A DNA stretch of 64,000 bases. Source: Streptomyces sp. NBC_00239. GTDB lineage: Bacteria; Actinomycetota; Actinomycetes; Streptomycetales; Streptomycetaceae. The notes under the pieces were generated by a model. That model made no database searches. It saw nothing but the letters and a program-made list of their open reading frames with translations, and was not told the origin of the DNA. Positions 25,495-34,881 of the stretch are shown here, in pieces. The stretch is from NCBI RefSeq assembly GCF_036194065.1, contig NZ_CP108095.1, positions 310,001 through 374,000 on the forward strand, read 5' to 3'. The position numbers and the translations under genes are program-made. The stretch's first letter is position 1, and each line of letters starts with the position of its first letter.

Positions 25495-26044
25495 CGTGAC
25501 CGACGACGCGAGCGCGACCGCCGCCGCACGGCTGGTCGAGGAACGGGCCGGGCGCCTCGACGTCCTCGTCAACAACGCCGCCATCACCGGCGATTGGCCG
25601 CAGGAGCCCACCCGGGTCGATCCCGCCACCATCCGGACGGTCGTGGAGACCAACGTGATCGGCGTCATCCGCGTCACCAACGCGATGATGCCGCTGCTGC
25701 GCCGCTCCGCCTCACCACGGATCGTGAACATGTCCAGCAGTGTCGGCTCCCTCACCCGGCAGTCAGGACCCGCCGCAGAGCATACGACGGGCCCGATCGC
25801 CGTGGCGTACGCGCCGTCGAAGACGTTCCTGAACGCCGTCACCCTCCAATACGCCCGCGAGCTGAGCGGCACGAACATCCTGATCAACGCCGGCTGCCCA
25901 GGCTACGTCGCGACCGACCTCAACGGCTTCCGCGGAGTGCGCACGCCCCAACAGGGCGCGGCGATCGCCATCGAACTCGCGACCCTGCCCGACGACGGCC
26001 CGACCGGCCGGTTCTTCGCAGACACCGGCGAAGTGCCCTGGTGA
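25490..26044 (+). pseudogene. 5'-truncated short-chain dehydrogenase (SDR)
   Basis: From TDDASATAAARLVEERAGRL onward this is a classical SDR: VLVNNAAIT, VVETNVIGVIRVTNAMMPLL, catalytic Ser in VNMSSSVGSL, and Tyr-x-x-x-Lys in AYAPSKTF. The N-terminal coenzyme motif (TGxxxGIG) and the first two strands, about 50 residues, are gone. The frame is open through the inserted phospholipase segment, and an ATG at the edge of that segment could start a 184-residue product. Without the coenzyme motif it should not work as an oxidoreductase. Confidence 0.7.
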
Positions 26045-26150
26045 TGTGCGCGGGGGCCATCACCCGAGCAGTCGAGCCGCGGCGGCTTCCGGCTCGGCGC
26101 GACGCAAGTCGCCTGCCAACGACCATGGTGAAGGAGGTCCGTCGCCCGTG

Positions 26151-28802
26151 TCACAGGTCGACGGCGGAGATCGTGTCGGACGCCGCGTTGGCGACGTAGG
26201 CGCGGCTGCCGTCGGGGGTGACCGTGACGCCGTGCGGGGAGCCGCCCACCCGGACGGGGGTGCCCCGCACGGTGAGGGTGGCGGTGTCGATCTCGGCCAG
26301 GGATTTCGTCGAGGGGATCGTGACCAGGAGGGTGTGGTTGTCGGGGGTGAGGGACAGGCCGTGGGGGCTGCCGGGCAGCGCGATGGTGGTGACCACCGTG
26401 CGCTGGGCGGTGTCCACGACGAGGACGGCGTCGGCGCCGGTGTCGGCGGCGTAGAGGCGGGCGCCGTCGGAGGTGAGGGCCAGGTCCAGGGGGGCCACTC
26501 CGGCCGGCATGACGGCGGTGACCGCCGCGGTGGCGGTGTCGATCACGGTGATCGTGCCGGCCCCGGAGTCCGCCACGTACAGCCGTGAGCCGTCGGTGGT
26601 GAGGGCCAGGCCCTCGGGGAGGTCGCCGACCGGGATGGGGGCGCCCCGCACCGTGCGGGTGGCGGTGTCGACGACGGTGACCGCGCCGGGGCCGGCCACG
26701 TACAGGGTCTTGTCGTCGGCGGTGAGGGCGAGGGCCTTGGGGCGGCCGCCGACGGGGATGGCGGGGCCGGCGGTGGCTCCGGTGACGGTGTCGATCACGG
26801 CCACCGTGCCCGAGGCGGGGACGGCCACGTACGCGAGGTCGCCGCCGGAGGTGGCGGCGAGGCCGGTCGGGTCCCCGCCGAGGCGGATCCGGGTGGTGTT
26901 GGTGTCCACCACGGTGACGGTGGAAGAGTCCACGTGGGGCACGTAGGCGCGGCGTCCGTCGGGGGTGAGGGCGAGGGCCAAGGCGAAGGGGTCGTTTCCC
27001 GTCGGGAGGGCCTCCAGCCTGGTGTGGGTGGCGGTGTCCACGACCACGACGGCCGGGCCGGACATGGCGAGGGCGTACAGCCGGGTGCCGTCCCGGCTGA
27101 TCGCGAGGTCCCCGATGGCGAAGGGCAGCGGCAGGGGTTGGCCCACCACGGTGTGGCTGTTCGTGTCCACGGTCACCACCGTGCCCGCGTTCTCGCAGGC
27201 GATGTAGGCCCGGCGCTCCACCGGGCTCATGGCAACGGACCGGGGTCCGCCCGCCAGCGGGAAGATCGTGGTGAGGGCGAGGGTGGTGGTGTCCATCACC
27301 ATGACCCGGTCCACGGCGGTGTCCGGGACGTAGACGTGCCTGCCGTCGTTGGTCACGGCCACGTCCGTGGCCCCGGACAGCGGGTTGTCCCCGAGGACCG
27401 AGGGCGTGCCGGGGAGCAGCCCGAAGGGGTTCGTGCTCAGGACGAACATGTGGCGGTCCCCGTCGGTGACGTACAGCCGCAGCCCGTCCGGGCTCATGGC
27501 CATCCCGGTCAGCCCCGGTACGGGCACGGTTGCGGCGACGGTGCGGGTGGTGGTGTCGACGGCCGTGACCCGGTCCGGGCCGGCCACGTAGAGCCTGCGG
27601 CCGTCGGGGGCGAGGGCGATGACGCCGGCGGGGCCGACCGGGACGGACCCGATGGTCGCGGTCACCCGGTCGGTGGCGGTGTCGATGACGGAGACGTCGT
27701 TCGACAGCGCGTTGGCCACGTAGGCCGTCCTGCCGTCGGCGGCCACGGCGACGGCCACCGGTTCGGGCCCGACCGTGACCGCGACCGGCTCCGTGCGGAG
27801 CACCGTCACCGTGCCGTCCCCGGGGTTGGTCACGCAGAGCCGGCCGTTGCCGGTGAACAGGGCCGCCTCGGGGCGCTTGCCCGTGCGCAGGGTGACCGTA
27901 CGGGCGTCGACGGGCAGCACGGACCTTTCGCGGAAGGCCGCGGCGTAGAGGCGGTGGCCGTCGGGGGTCGCGACGAGGTTGGCCGGGGGGCCGTCGACCA
28001 GCAGGGTCCTGGTCACCCGGAGGGTGCCGGTGTCGATGACGGAAACGGTGTTGTCCTCCGCATTCCCCGTGTAGAGGCGCCTGCCCCCGGGGTCCATGCG
28101 GAAGTTCTTGGGGAAGCTCCCCACGCGGATGCTGTCGATCACCGTGCGACTCGCGGCGTCGACCACCGAGACGGTGCCGTCCTGCCCCTCCAGCACGAAG
28201 ATCCGCGAGCCGTCGGGGGTGACGGCCGCCGCCCGGGCGAACGGCCGCACGGGGACCGGTGTCCCGTCCACGGTGTCGGTGGCGGTCCTGATCACGTGGA
28301 GCGCGCCGTCGTTGCCGCCTCCGAAGTCCGTCACGTACACCCGTGAGTCGTCCGGGGAGACGGCCAGGCCGAAGACCGAGTCGCCCACCCGGATGCTGCG
28401 GATCACCTTGGCCGTCGCCGTGTCGATGACGGCGACCGAGGCGGGCTCGTCGATGGCCGCGTAGATGCGGGTCCCGGTGGACAGGACCGCCAGGTCGAAG
28501 GGGACGCCCGGCATCGCGATCGAGCCCGTCACCTTCTCGGCGCCGGGGGCGGTGTCGATCACGGTCACGGCCTGCCCCTCCCGGTTGGTGACGTAGAGGC
28601 GGCGGCCGCCCGGGGCGAGCACCATGGTGTTCGCGTCGGGGCAGTCGATCTTCTTGCGGACCGTGTGGGTGGCCGTGTCGAGGAGGAAGACGCAGCCCGC
28701 CTCGTCACCGCTGCACACGTACAGCGTGCTGCCGTCCTCGGACATCGCCACGTCGAACGGCCGCAGGTCGAGCGGGATCGGGGCGGTGCTCTGGTTGACC
28801 AT
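26151..28802 (-). CDS. YVTN-type beta-propeller protein A (883 aa)
   Basis: About twenty blade repeats with the YVTN signature (PDGSRxYVxN, then VxVIDTAT, then a linker with a VGxxP turn), ending in PHGVTVTPDGSRAYVANAAS. No signal peptide and no membrane segment: it begins MVNQSTAPIPLDLRPFDVAM, so it should stay in the cytosol unless carried by a machine. It is a paralogue of the two genes at 44478 and 47180, which start MVNTGT(D/A)PIPLGQSP, and together they bracket the contractile injection operon. It is divergent from that operon across 200 bases. A tail-fibre-like, adhesion or cargo role is inferred from context only. Confidence 0.85.
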   Translation of the reverse strand: MVNQSTAPIPLDLRPFDVAMSEDGSTLYVCSGDEAGCVFLLDTATHTVRKKIDCPDANTMVLAPGGRRLYVTNREGQAVTVIDTAPGAEKVTGSIAMPGVPFDLAVLSTGTRIYAAIDEPASVAVIDTATAKVIRSIRVGDSVFGLAVSPDDSRVYVTDFGGGNDGALHVIRTATDTVDGTPVPVRPFARAAAVTPDGSRIFVLEGQDGTVSVVDAASRTVIDSIRVGSFPKNFRMDPGGRRLYTGNAEDNTVSVIDTGTLRVTRTLLVDGPPANLVATPDGHRLYAAAFRERSVLPVDARTVTLRTGKRPEAALFTGNGRLCVTNPGDGTVTVLRTEPVAVTVGPEPVAVAVAADGRTAYVANALSNDVSVIDTATDRVTATIGSVPVGPAGVIALAPDGRRLYVAGPDRVTAVDTTTRTVAATVPVPGLTGMAMSPDGLRLYVTDGDRHMFVLSTNPFGLLPGTPSVLGDNPLSGATDVAVTNDGRHVYVPDTAVDRVMVMDTTTLALTTIFPLAGGPRSVAMSPVERRAYIACENAGTVVTVDTNSHTVVGQPLPLPFAIGDLAISRDGTRLYALAMSGPAVVVVDTATHTRLEALPTGNDPFALALALTPDGRRAYVPHVDSSTVTVVDTNTTRIRLGGDPTGLAATSGGDLAYVAVPASGTVAVIDTVTGATAGPAIPVGGRPKALALTADDKTLYVAGPGAVTVVDTATRTVRGAPIPVGDLPEGLALTTDGSRLYVADSGAGTITVIDTATAAVTAVMPAGVAPLDLALTSDGARLYAADTGADAVLVVDTAQRTVVTTIALPGSPHGLSLTPDNHTLLVTIPSTKSLAEIDTATLTVRGTPVRVGGSPHGVTVTPDGSRAYVANAASDTISAVDL

Positions 28803-29002
28803 CCCCCCACCCTGGAACCTGCCCGGCCACGGCTGCGGTCGGCGCGGCGGTGGGTACGGCCGCCCGGGCCGACGTATTGCCCAGGACGTGTGAACCGTCG
28901 GCCCGTCAGGCGTCAACCCGGACGCCCCCTGGTATCTGGGAACTCGCCGGGTGACGAGCGTTGCCGGACCGTAGCGGCGAAGGACCGAAAGGAGGGCGAC
29001 GC

Positions 29003-29770
29003 ATGCAGTTCCGCGACCGCACCCTGCTGCGTCTGCTCGACGCGGCCGAGTGCGGTGCCCTGCTGACCCCCGGGGTGGGCGACCGGCTGCTGGAGACGGC
29101 GTTCACCGCCCAGGAGGCCAGGGTCGGGCCCGTGACGGCCGTGGTGACCCGTCAGATCGCCCTCATGCCCACCTCGGTGTCGGCCCAGCCGCTCGACGCC
29201 CAGGTGTACGACATGCAGAGCGGCCGGCAGTGGCGGCTGTCGGCCCGGTGGCCGCTGGCCGGCCCCGCGGTGGACGCGGACGCCCGGCTCGATCTGACGC
29301 TGCTGGCGGGTCGCGGAGGTGTGGAGACCACGGTCACCGATGTGACCAGGAAGGATCCGGTGGGGGCGGGAATCCCCGACGCCCAGGGCCGGATCCCCCT
29401 CGGCCTGAACCTCCAGATGGTCGAGGAGCCCGCGCCGGAGCTGTCGGAGACGGCCTTCAAGCTGGTGTGCGTGGCCTTCGTGGTCGACCGGCCCTTCGAC
29501 GACCTCGCCGCGCGGCTGGCCGACGTACAGGTCGGGATGGCCCGGGTGGCCGACAGCGCGGACCGGCCCCGGCCGCCGACGGGCATGGCCGTACGGACTG
29601 CTGCGCCCGCACTGCTGATGTTCCCGGAGGCCGCCCTCGACGAGGCCGACCTGCCCGGGCTGCCCTCCGGCGCCAACCCGGGGGACACCGCGGCCCTGCG
29701 CAGGGCCCGCCTCACCGAACTCGCCACCCGGCTCCGGCACATCGGCATCGTGCCCGTCGCGGTGCCCTGA
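29003..29770 (+). CDS. First gene of the injection-machine operon, function unknown (255 aa)
   Basis: Not recognised as a known family. A very strong ribosome-binding site (AAAGGAGG, 28988-28995) sets the ATG at 29003. The N-terminus is helical (FRDRTLLRLLDAAECGALLT), the middle beta-rich, and the C-terminus helical (RRARLTELATRLRHIGIVP). No signal peptide. The sheath gene follows after 17 bases. Position just before the sheath is where tail-terminator or cap-type proteins, or Pvc16-like proteins, are found in related clusters; that is my best guess but nothing in the sequence proves it. Confidence 0.7.
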   Translation: MQFRDRTLLRLLDAAECGALLTPGVGDRLLETAFTAQEARVGPVTAVVTRQIALMPTSVSAQPLDAQVYDMQSGRQWRLSARWPLAGPAVDADARLDLTLLAGRGGVETTVTDVTRKDPVGAGIPDAQGRIPLGLNLQMVEEPAPELSETAFKLVCVAFVVDRPFDDLAARLADVQVGMARVADSADRPRPPTGMAVRTAAPALLMFPEAALDEADLPGLPSGANPGDTAALRRARLTELATRLRHIGIVPVAVP

Positions 29771-29787
29771 CCGCCAGGAGTGACAAC

Positions 29788-30990
29788 ATGACCGAGACCG
29801 CAGCCGAGTTCCCGTTCATCAAAGTCAGGATCAACACGAGCGGGATGCAGCCGCAGGCCCGCCGTGCGGTGGGCAACGTGGCCATCGTCGGGTCCGCGGG
29901 CACCTTCGGCACGGCCGCTCCCAACGTGCCCCTGCAGATCGGGAGCGTCTCCGAGGCCCGCGAGAAGTTCACCACCAAGAACGACGCCGGCGAGTTCGTG
30001 GGCGGACCGCTCTACCACGCCGTCCGCACGGCCCTGCTCCAGGACCCCGCGCCGTCCCGGCTGTTTGCCGTGAGAACGGCGGACGCGCCCGCCGCCGGAG
30101 GCGCGGCGGGCAGTCCTCCGGTGCCCGGATACGCGGCTGCGCTGGCCGTGGCCGCGGCGCTGCCCGTACAACTCGTCTGCCTGGCGGGCGAGACCGACGT
30201 CAACCGGCTGAAGGACCTCAAGAAGCACGTGGAGGACGTCAGCGCCGCCGGGAACACCCGGATGGGCGTGGCCATGGTCGATCCGGCGCTGCCCCTCGGG
30301 GGCAAGAGCTTCGCCGAGGCCGCCGATAGCACGTACGGCAGCCTCAAGAGCGACTCCAGCCGGATGATCCTGGTGGCGGCGCGGGTGGAGAAGAAGCAGG
30401 GCGAGCCCACGCCGGACGTGGCCGCGGCCGTCACCGGGGCCATCGCCGGGCACCCGCCGCACGCCAGTGTGCTGCTGAAGCCGGTCAACGAAGTGAAGAT
30501 CCCGCTGGGCGCCCAGTTCACGGGCACCGAGATCCACGAGCTGACGCAGAAGTTCATCATCCCGGTGATCGACCCGGAGCTGATCCCGGGCGAGGGCCTG
30601 TACCTCGGCTCCGGGCGCAGCTACACCACCAAGACGGACCGGCTGTACGTGGACGTGGTCCGGGTGCTCGACCACATCGAGTTCCTGCTGAAGGCGGGGC
30701 TGATCGGCTCGATCGGCGAAACCCGGATCGACCGGTTGGGCATGCAGGCGCTGCGCTCACGCATCGACGGGATCCTCAGCCCGCTGGTCACCTCCGGGGT
30801 GATCACCGCCTTCACCATCGGCATCCCGCTGCTGTCCATCCTCGAAGCGGAGGAAGCCGGCCGGACCCCTGGCCAGGTCAACACGCTGACCACGGCCCGT
30901 ACGCAGCGCACGGTCGAGGTGCTGCTGTCGGTCACCTATGCCGGGGCCGTCCACTTCCTCGACGTCAACCTCGCCTTCAAGGCGGCCTGA
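29788..30990 (+). CDS. Contractile tail sheath protein
   Basis: 400 residues, a usual length for eCIS sheaths. N-terminal extended arm (FPFIKVRINTSG), sheath core (YAAALAVAAALPVQLVCLAG, SSRMILVAARVEKKQG, DVAAAVTGAIAGHPPHASVL) and the conserved C-terminal region (RLYVDVVRVLDHIEFLLKAG, LTTARTQRTVEVLLSVTYAG, VHFLDVNLAFKA), which matches the phage sheath C-terminal domain that links subunits. It polymerises around the tube and contracts to drive it out. The tube gene follows after 34 bases. One sheath gene only, where many eCIS loci have two or three. Confidence 0.9.
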   Translation: MTETAAEFPFIKVRINTSGMQPQARRAVGNVAIVGSAGTFGTAAPNVPLQIGSVSEAREKFTTKNDAGEFVGGPLYHAVRTALLQDPAPSRLFAVRTADAPAAGGAAGSPPVPGYAAALAVAAALPVQLVCLAGETDVNRLKDLKKHVEDVSAAGNTRMGVAMVDPALPLGGKSFAEAADSTYGSLKSDSSRMILVAARVEKKQGEPTPDVAAAVTGAIAGHPPHASVLLKPVNEVKIPLGAQFTGTEIHELTQKFIIPVIDPELIPGEGLYLGSGRSYTTKTDRLYVDVVRVLDHIEFLLKAGLIGSIGETRIDRLGMQALRSRIDGILSPLVTSGVITAFTIGIPLLSILEAEEAGRTPGQVNTLTTARTQRTVEVLLSVTYAGAVHFLDVNLAFKAA

Positions 30991-31024
30991 ACCGCCCCCC
31001 GCACCCGCCATCGGAGGACCTCCC

Positions 31025-31486
31025 GTGACCACTCCCCTCACCACCTGGATGAGTTCGCGCCTCGCCGTCGTGCTGGACGGCAAGTCCGACAAGCCGCTGA
31101 CCCCCGTGGACACCTTCACGCCGACTTTCGCCCTCAACGCGGAGGTGATCCATTCGCTGGAGGCCACCCACGTCGGCTACATCGCGCAGCCGGCGAGTTT
31201 CACCTTCCAGATGACGGTGAAGGCCATCGGCGGCGCCGCCGCGGAGCTGACCCGGCTGGCCATGACCGGCAAGGAGTTCTCCATCGGCCTGTACCAGGCG
31301 AAGGGGAGCAGCACCGACGAGTGGGACTTCCAGAAACTGCTGTTCAACAAGTGTCTGATCACCTCGGCGAATCCGTCCAACGCCGTGGTGAACGGCGCAC
31401 CTGCGGCCACGTTCAGCGGGGTGGCGCGCGAGGCCGTGGTGGACGACGGCGGCGGCGAGACGAAGCTGCCGAAGGTCATGGCCTGA
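31025..31486 (+). CDS. Inner tube protein
   Basis: 153 residues from a GTG with GGAGG upstream. Size, place after the sheath and content (FTPTFALNAEVIHSLEATHV, FTFQMTVKAIGGAAAEL, GVAREAVVDDGG) fit a Hcp/T4-gp19-type tube subunit, including the late beta strand that ends many of them. It forms the hexameric tube inside the sheath. It is followed by a GC-rich repeat and hairpin before the next gene, which may keep tube and sheath output above that of the rest. Confidence 0.72.
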   Translation: MTTPLTTWMSSRLAVVLDGKSDKPLTPVDTFTPTFALNAEVIHSLEATHVGYIAQPASFTFQMTVKAIGGAAAELTRLAMTGKEFSIGLYQAKGSSTDEWDFQKLLFNKCLITSANPSNAVVNGAPAATFSGVAREAVVDDGGGETKLPKVMA

Positions 31487-31500
31487 CGGCGGCGGGCGCG

Positions 31501-31617
31501 GACCGGCACACCCCGCACCGCGCACCGCGCACCGCGCACAGAGGCACTGCGACCGGCACACCGCGCACCGCGCACAGAGGGGCACTGCGGCCGGCGCAGT
31601 GCGGACCGGCACTGCAC
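31501..31617 (+). repeat. GC-rich direct repeats and hairpin after the tube gene
   Basis: Two imperfect copies of GCGCACCGCGCACAGAGG..CACTGCG lie in tandem, themselves built from GCGCACC units. Within the second, an 8-bp perfect stem (31582-31589 with 31595-31602, loop GCCGG) can fold. It sits inside the operon, so it may act as a partial terminator or a processing stem that lowers downstream expression. Confidence 0.6.
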
Positions 31618-31629
31618 TGAGGAGTGGCG

Positions 31630-31932
31630 ATGACCGACGGCACAGGGCACCCGGGTCCGTGGCCGGAGAGCGGCGGGGCCCGGCCGTGGGCCGCACGTGT
31701 GCGCCGCGACGGACTCGTGGCGGTCCGGCGGGGCGAACTGGTGATGCCCGCCGAGGGGAGCGAGGCCGAGCTCGTACTGGCCGAGCAGGACGCCCGGCTG
31801 GACATCCACGTGCACCTGCCGGTGACGGTCGAGGTGGTCGGGGCCCCGCACGCCCGGGTGGTGCAGGAGGCGGTCGACGAGGCGCTGCGCCGGGTGCGGC
31901 ACGCCTTGCACGCCCATGCCGAGTGGAGTTGA
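31630..31932 (+). CDS. Small injection-machine operon protein (100 aa)
   Basis: Unknown family. TGAGGAG at 31617-31623 supports the ATG at 31630. Residues 55-100 (ARLDIHVHLPVTVEVVGAPH, VVQEAVDEALRRVRHALHAH) resemble the first 45 residues of the next, 981-residue protein (VHVHVPLHVRLVEPVTAREL, EQAVGDACRRALETARR). The shared module suggests that the two pair with each other or with a common partner; a chaperone or docking adaptor for the large protein is inferred. Only 3 bases separate the genes. Confidence 0.6.
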   Translation: MTDGTGHPGPWPESGGARPWAARVRRDGLVAVRRGELVMPAEGSEAELVLAEQDARLDIHVHLPVTVEVVGAPHARVVQEAVDEALRRVRHALHAHAEWS

Positions 31933-31935
31933 GGG

Positions 31936-34881
31936 GTGCCCGTTCATGTGCACGTCCCGCTGCACGTCCGGCTGGTGGAGCCGGTCACGGCCCGCGAACT
32001 GGTGCTGCTGGAGCAGGCGGTGGGCGATGCCTGCCGGCGTGCCCTGGAGACCGCCCGCCGTGAGGTGGTCGACGTCCGGGGGACCGGCCGACCGGTCGTG
32101 GTGCACCGCGAGCCCCTGGTGTTCACGGGCCTGACGCCTGCCGAGGGGGTGCGGGAGCACGCCGCCGAGGCCGTACGGCGCGGGCTGGAGTACGCGGTGT
32201 CCGCCTCGGGCCTGCTGCGCCGGCGCGGAACCCCCGCGCCGCGGAGCGGTGTTCCGGCGGAAGAGCCGCTGGATTCGCGGCGCGTGGGCGCGGACGCGAG
32301 CGGGGGCGGGGCGCCGGAGGCCACGTACCGGATCCCCTCGTACGACCACGGCGGGGCGGAGGTGGCAGTTCCGCTGTGGCACCGGCAGGGCGACCGGAAG
32401 GACTGGGTGTACCGGCCGTACGTGGGTGAGATCCTGTCCGAAAAGGAGGCCCTGCACGCCGCGTGGGTGGCGCACCTGGACCGGCACGGGGCGGTGTGGA
32501 AGCCGGAGGAGCACGGCCACCCGGGCTATGCCGGGCTGGTCAGGTACGACGGCAAGGTCATCCCGGCCCTCGCCTGGATCACCAACGTGACCCAAGTCCT
32601 GAAGGACGGAACGCTCGAGGGCACCTACGGCACGGAATGTCACGCGTTCCCGCTGCTGGGCCTGGAGCAGGGCGGGGCCGATGCCCGGTCGGTGCTGTCC
32701 TCGGCCGGCGGGCTCGCGCCGTACTACGACCTGATCCGGACCGACCGGCCCGGGACGGTGGATTCCATCGAGAAGCGGCTCCTGGAACTCCTCGACGAGG
32801 CCCGGGAGCCGGCGGGTCATGTGCTCCGCGGGGCGGAAGCCCGGCGCCGGTACGCCGAACGGCTCCTGGAAGGGGCCAAGGGGCCCAGTGTGCTGTGCGA
32901 GGTGTTCGCCGACCGGAAGCTGCTGGCGGTGATGAAGGACATCGTCCCGGCCCGGGTCCGCTTCGTGACCGCCGTCCCGCGGCCCGCCGCGGCGGCCGCA
33001 CAGCCCGCACAGGCCGGCACGGGGTCGGCCCGGCAGGAAGCGAAGCCGCCCAAGCCCTCCTGGCCCAGGAGCCTCACGGGCAAGACCCTGGGGTGTAGCC
33101 CGTACGAGGGGGAACCGGAGTGGCGGTCGCTGCCCCGCTCCGGGGAGCGGCTGGGCGCGGGGATGCGGCACCTTGCCCGCCTCCTGGACGTGCCCGAATG
33201 CGCGTACGCGGGCATGTTCACACTGAACTGCGCCCAGGTGATCTCCGCCCGGGCCCGCGCCGTCGGCCTGGCCTCGCTGAAGAGCACCGTCACCACCCAG
33301 GTGTCGGTCCGCAGCGACGGCAAGGGCAACAACGGCTACCTCCACCTGCGGCCGGGACAGGCCCCCGAACTGGGCCTCATGCACCGGCTGGCCGAGGCCG
33401 CCCGTACGGTCCGCGAGCTGGCCGACGAGGTGGCGCTCGTCTACCAGCTGCCGGACAACGCCCAGAGGGTCCGGCCGAGCGCCGGCCAGCCGCTCACGCA
33501 CGCGGCCGGCTGGAGCCTGAACTTCCTGAAGGAGGTCCACTCCACCCTCAAGGACGGCTGCACGCACCTGTACGCCGAAACCTGCCGGGTGCTGCTGCTC
33601 CAGCAACTGCGCTCCTCCCGCTCCGCCATCGAGCAGCGCAAGGGGCCGCACGCCGAGCAGTCGGTGCAGCACTTCACGAAGGTGCTGGACGTGCTGGGCG
33701 GCAGCGTCGTGAAACTGATGGTGCTGCTCACGGCCCTGCGGCACGCCGAACGGACGGGCACGACGGGGCCGGTGCACTCGGTGCTGTCCGTACGTGAGCG
33801 CCGGTACGTGAACGAAACCGAGGTCCTGCTCCCCGCTCCCATCGACCACGTCAGCGCCCGCACACTGACCGAGCTCGCCGACAGCCGGATCGAACGCGGC
33901 GGGGTGGTGTACCTGGCGGTGCACGGCGGGCGCAACTGGACGGCACCGGACCTGGAGACCGGGATCAACGCCCGGCGGGGCCTCGCCAACCAAGTGGACC
34001 CGCTCTTCCTCCAGATCGGGAACCTGGAGGACGTCTTCGTCTCCGCCCAGCATGATCCCGCCTCGGTCGGCAGGTTCCTCAAGGGCCTCCTCGCCCAGAT
34101 GGAACAGGCCAACACGGAGATGACGCAGAAGGCGGGCGAGCCGGAAGGCGGCGCCTTCTTCGCCCTGGAGGTCTCCCGCAGGGTCGAGGGAGAGAGGCAC
34201 CGCGACGCGCGCGGCCTGTGGTTCAAGCTGTCCGGCATCCACGCCATGGCCGACGAGGAACTGAGGCCGCACGCCCGAGCGCTCCAGGAGTACGTCGACG
34301 GGGTGAACCTGGCGCTCGGCCGCAAGTACCAGGTCGATGTGGCCGTCAAGGCCTTCGCCTCGGTGGGCGTGCTCGTGCTGGGCCTGCTTTGCGCCCCGCT
34401 GGGGGCCGCGGCGGCGGGCCTGATCACCGGGGCGGTGTCCGTGTCACTGGCGGTCTCGGACTATCTGGGGGCCCAGGAGAAGGGCCGGCTCTACCAGTCC
34501 GTGATGGACCCGGAGGCGCTGCTGCACTGGCAGGAGGTCCAGGCCGAGCAGCTGTCGGCCGCCATCGGGCTCGCGTTCTCCGTGTTCGACCTCCATCAGA
34601 TCGGCGGGGGCGCCAAGGCGATCGTGGGCCGGGCCGCGCAGGTGTGGAAGGTGGGCCGGCGGGCCGGTGCGCGGATGGCGGCGGCGAGCGTGCGGCGCCA
34701 GCTGGTGAAAAACATGGCGGACGAGCTGCTCGAACACGCCCTGAAGCAGGCCGTCACACAGGCCGTGGTGATGCAGGTGATCGACGAGGCCATGTCCCGG
34801 CTGGTGGGACCCGCCGTCGAGGCCTGGGCCCGTGACAAGGGCGTCATGCACGGCACCTGGGAACCGGACGGGAAGAACTGA
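31936..34881 (+). CDS. Large candidate cargo/effector of the injection machine (981 aa)
   Basis: No known enzyme recognised. Residues 1-50 share a module with the 100-residue neighbour. Residues 130-600 are a soluble region of unknown fold (EVAVPLWHRQGDRKDWVYRP, GMFTLNCAQVISARARAVGL). At about 803-840 lies a long glycine/alanine-rich hydrophobic stretch (VLVLGLLCAPLGAAAAGLIT, GAVSVSLAVSDYLGA) of the kind found in pore-forming or membrane-inserting toxins, followed by an amphipathic C-terminus (AKAIVGRAAQVWKVGRRAG). No signal peptide. GTG start with the ribosome-binding site inside the previous gene; its stop overlaps the ATG of the nuclease gene. Lying between tube and spike genes, it is most simply cargo or a structural scaffold. 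Confidence 0.6.
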   Translation: MPVHVHVPLHVRLVEPVTARELVLLEQAVGDACRRALETARREVVDVRGTGRPVVVHREPLVFTGLTPAEGVREHAAEAVRRGLEYAVSASGLLRRRGTPAPRSGVPAEEPLDSRRVGADASGGGAPEATYRIPSYDHGGAEVAVPLWHRQGDRKDWVYRPYVGEILSEKEALHAAWVAHLDRHGAVWKPEEHGHPGYAGLVRYDGKVIPALAWITNVTQVLKDGTLEGTYGTECHAFPLLGLEQGGADARSVLSSAGGLAPYYDLIRTDRPGTVDSIEKRLLELLDEAREPAGHVLRGAEARRRYAERLLEGAKGPSVLCEVFADRKLLAVMKDIVPARVRFVTAVPRPAAAAAQPAQAGTGSARQEAKPPKPSWPRSLTGKTLGCSPYEGEPEWRSLPRSGERLGAGMRHLARLLDVPECAYAGMFTLNCAQVISARARAVGLASLKSTVTTQVSVRSDGKGNNGYLHLRPGQAPELGLMHRLAEAARTVRELADEVALVYQLPDNAQRVRPSAGQPLTHAAGWSLNFLKEVHSTLKDGCTHLYAETCRVLLLQQLRSSRSAIEQRKGPHAEQSVQHFTKVLDVLGGSVVKLMVLLTALRHAERTGTTGPVHSVLSVRERRYVNETEVLLPAPIDHVSARTLTELADSRIERGGVVYLAVHGGRNWTAPDLETGINARRGLANQVDPLFLQIGNLEDVFVSAQHDPASVGRFLKGLLAQMEQANTEMTQKAGEPEGGAFFALEVSRRVEGERHRDARGLWFKLSGIHAMADEELRPHARALQEYVDGVNLALGRKYQVDVAVKAFASVGVLVLGLLCAPLGAAAAGLITGAVSVSLAVSDYLGAQEKGRLYQSVMDPEALLHWQEVQAEQLSAAIGLAFSVFDLHQIGGGAKAIVGRAAQVWKVGRRAGARMAAASVRRQLVKNMADELLEHALKQAVTQAVVMQVIDEAMSRLVGPAVEAWARDKGVMHGTWEPDGKN

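Noticed and set aside
31501..31617. CRISPR-like array
   Set aside because: The repeats are short, overlapping GCGCACC units with no regular spacers, and there are no cas genes in the window.
31177..34272. A 1031-codon minus-strand open frame opposite the 981-residue gene
   Set aside because: A third-position GC shadow: no ribosome-binding site, no recognisable domain, and a translation rich in Arg/Gly/His.
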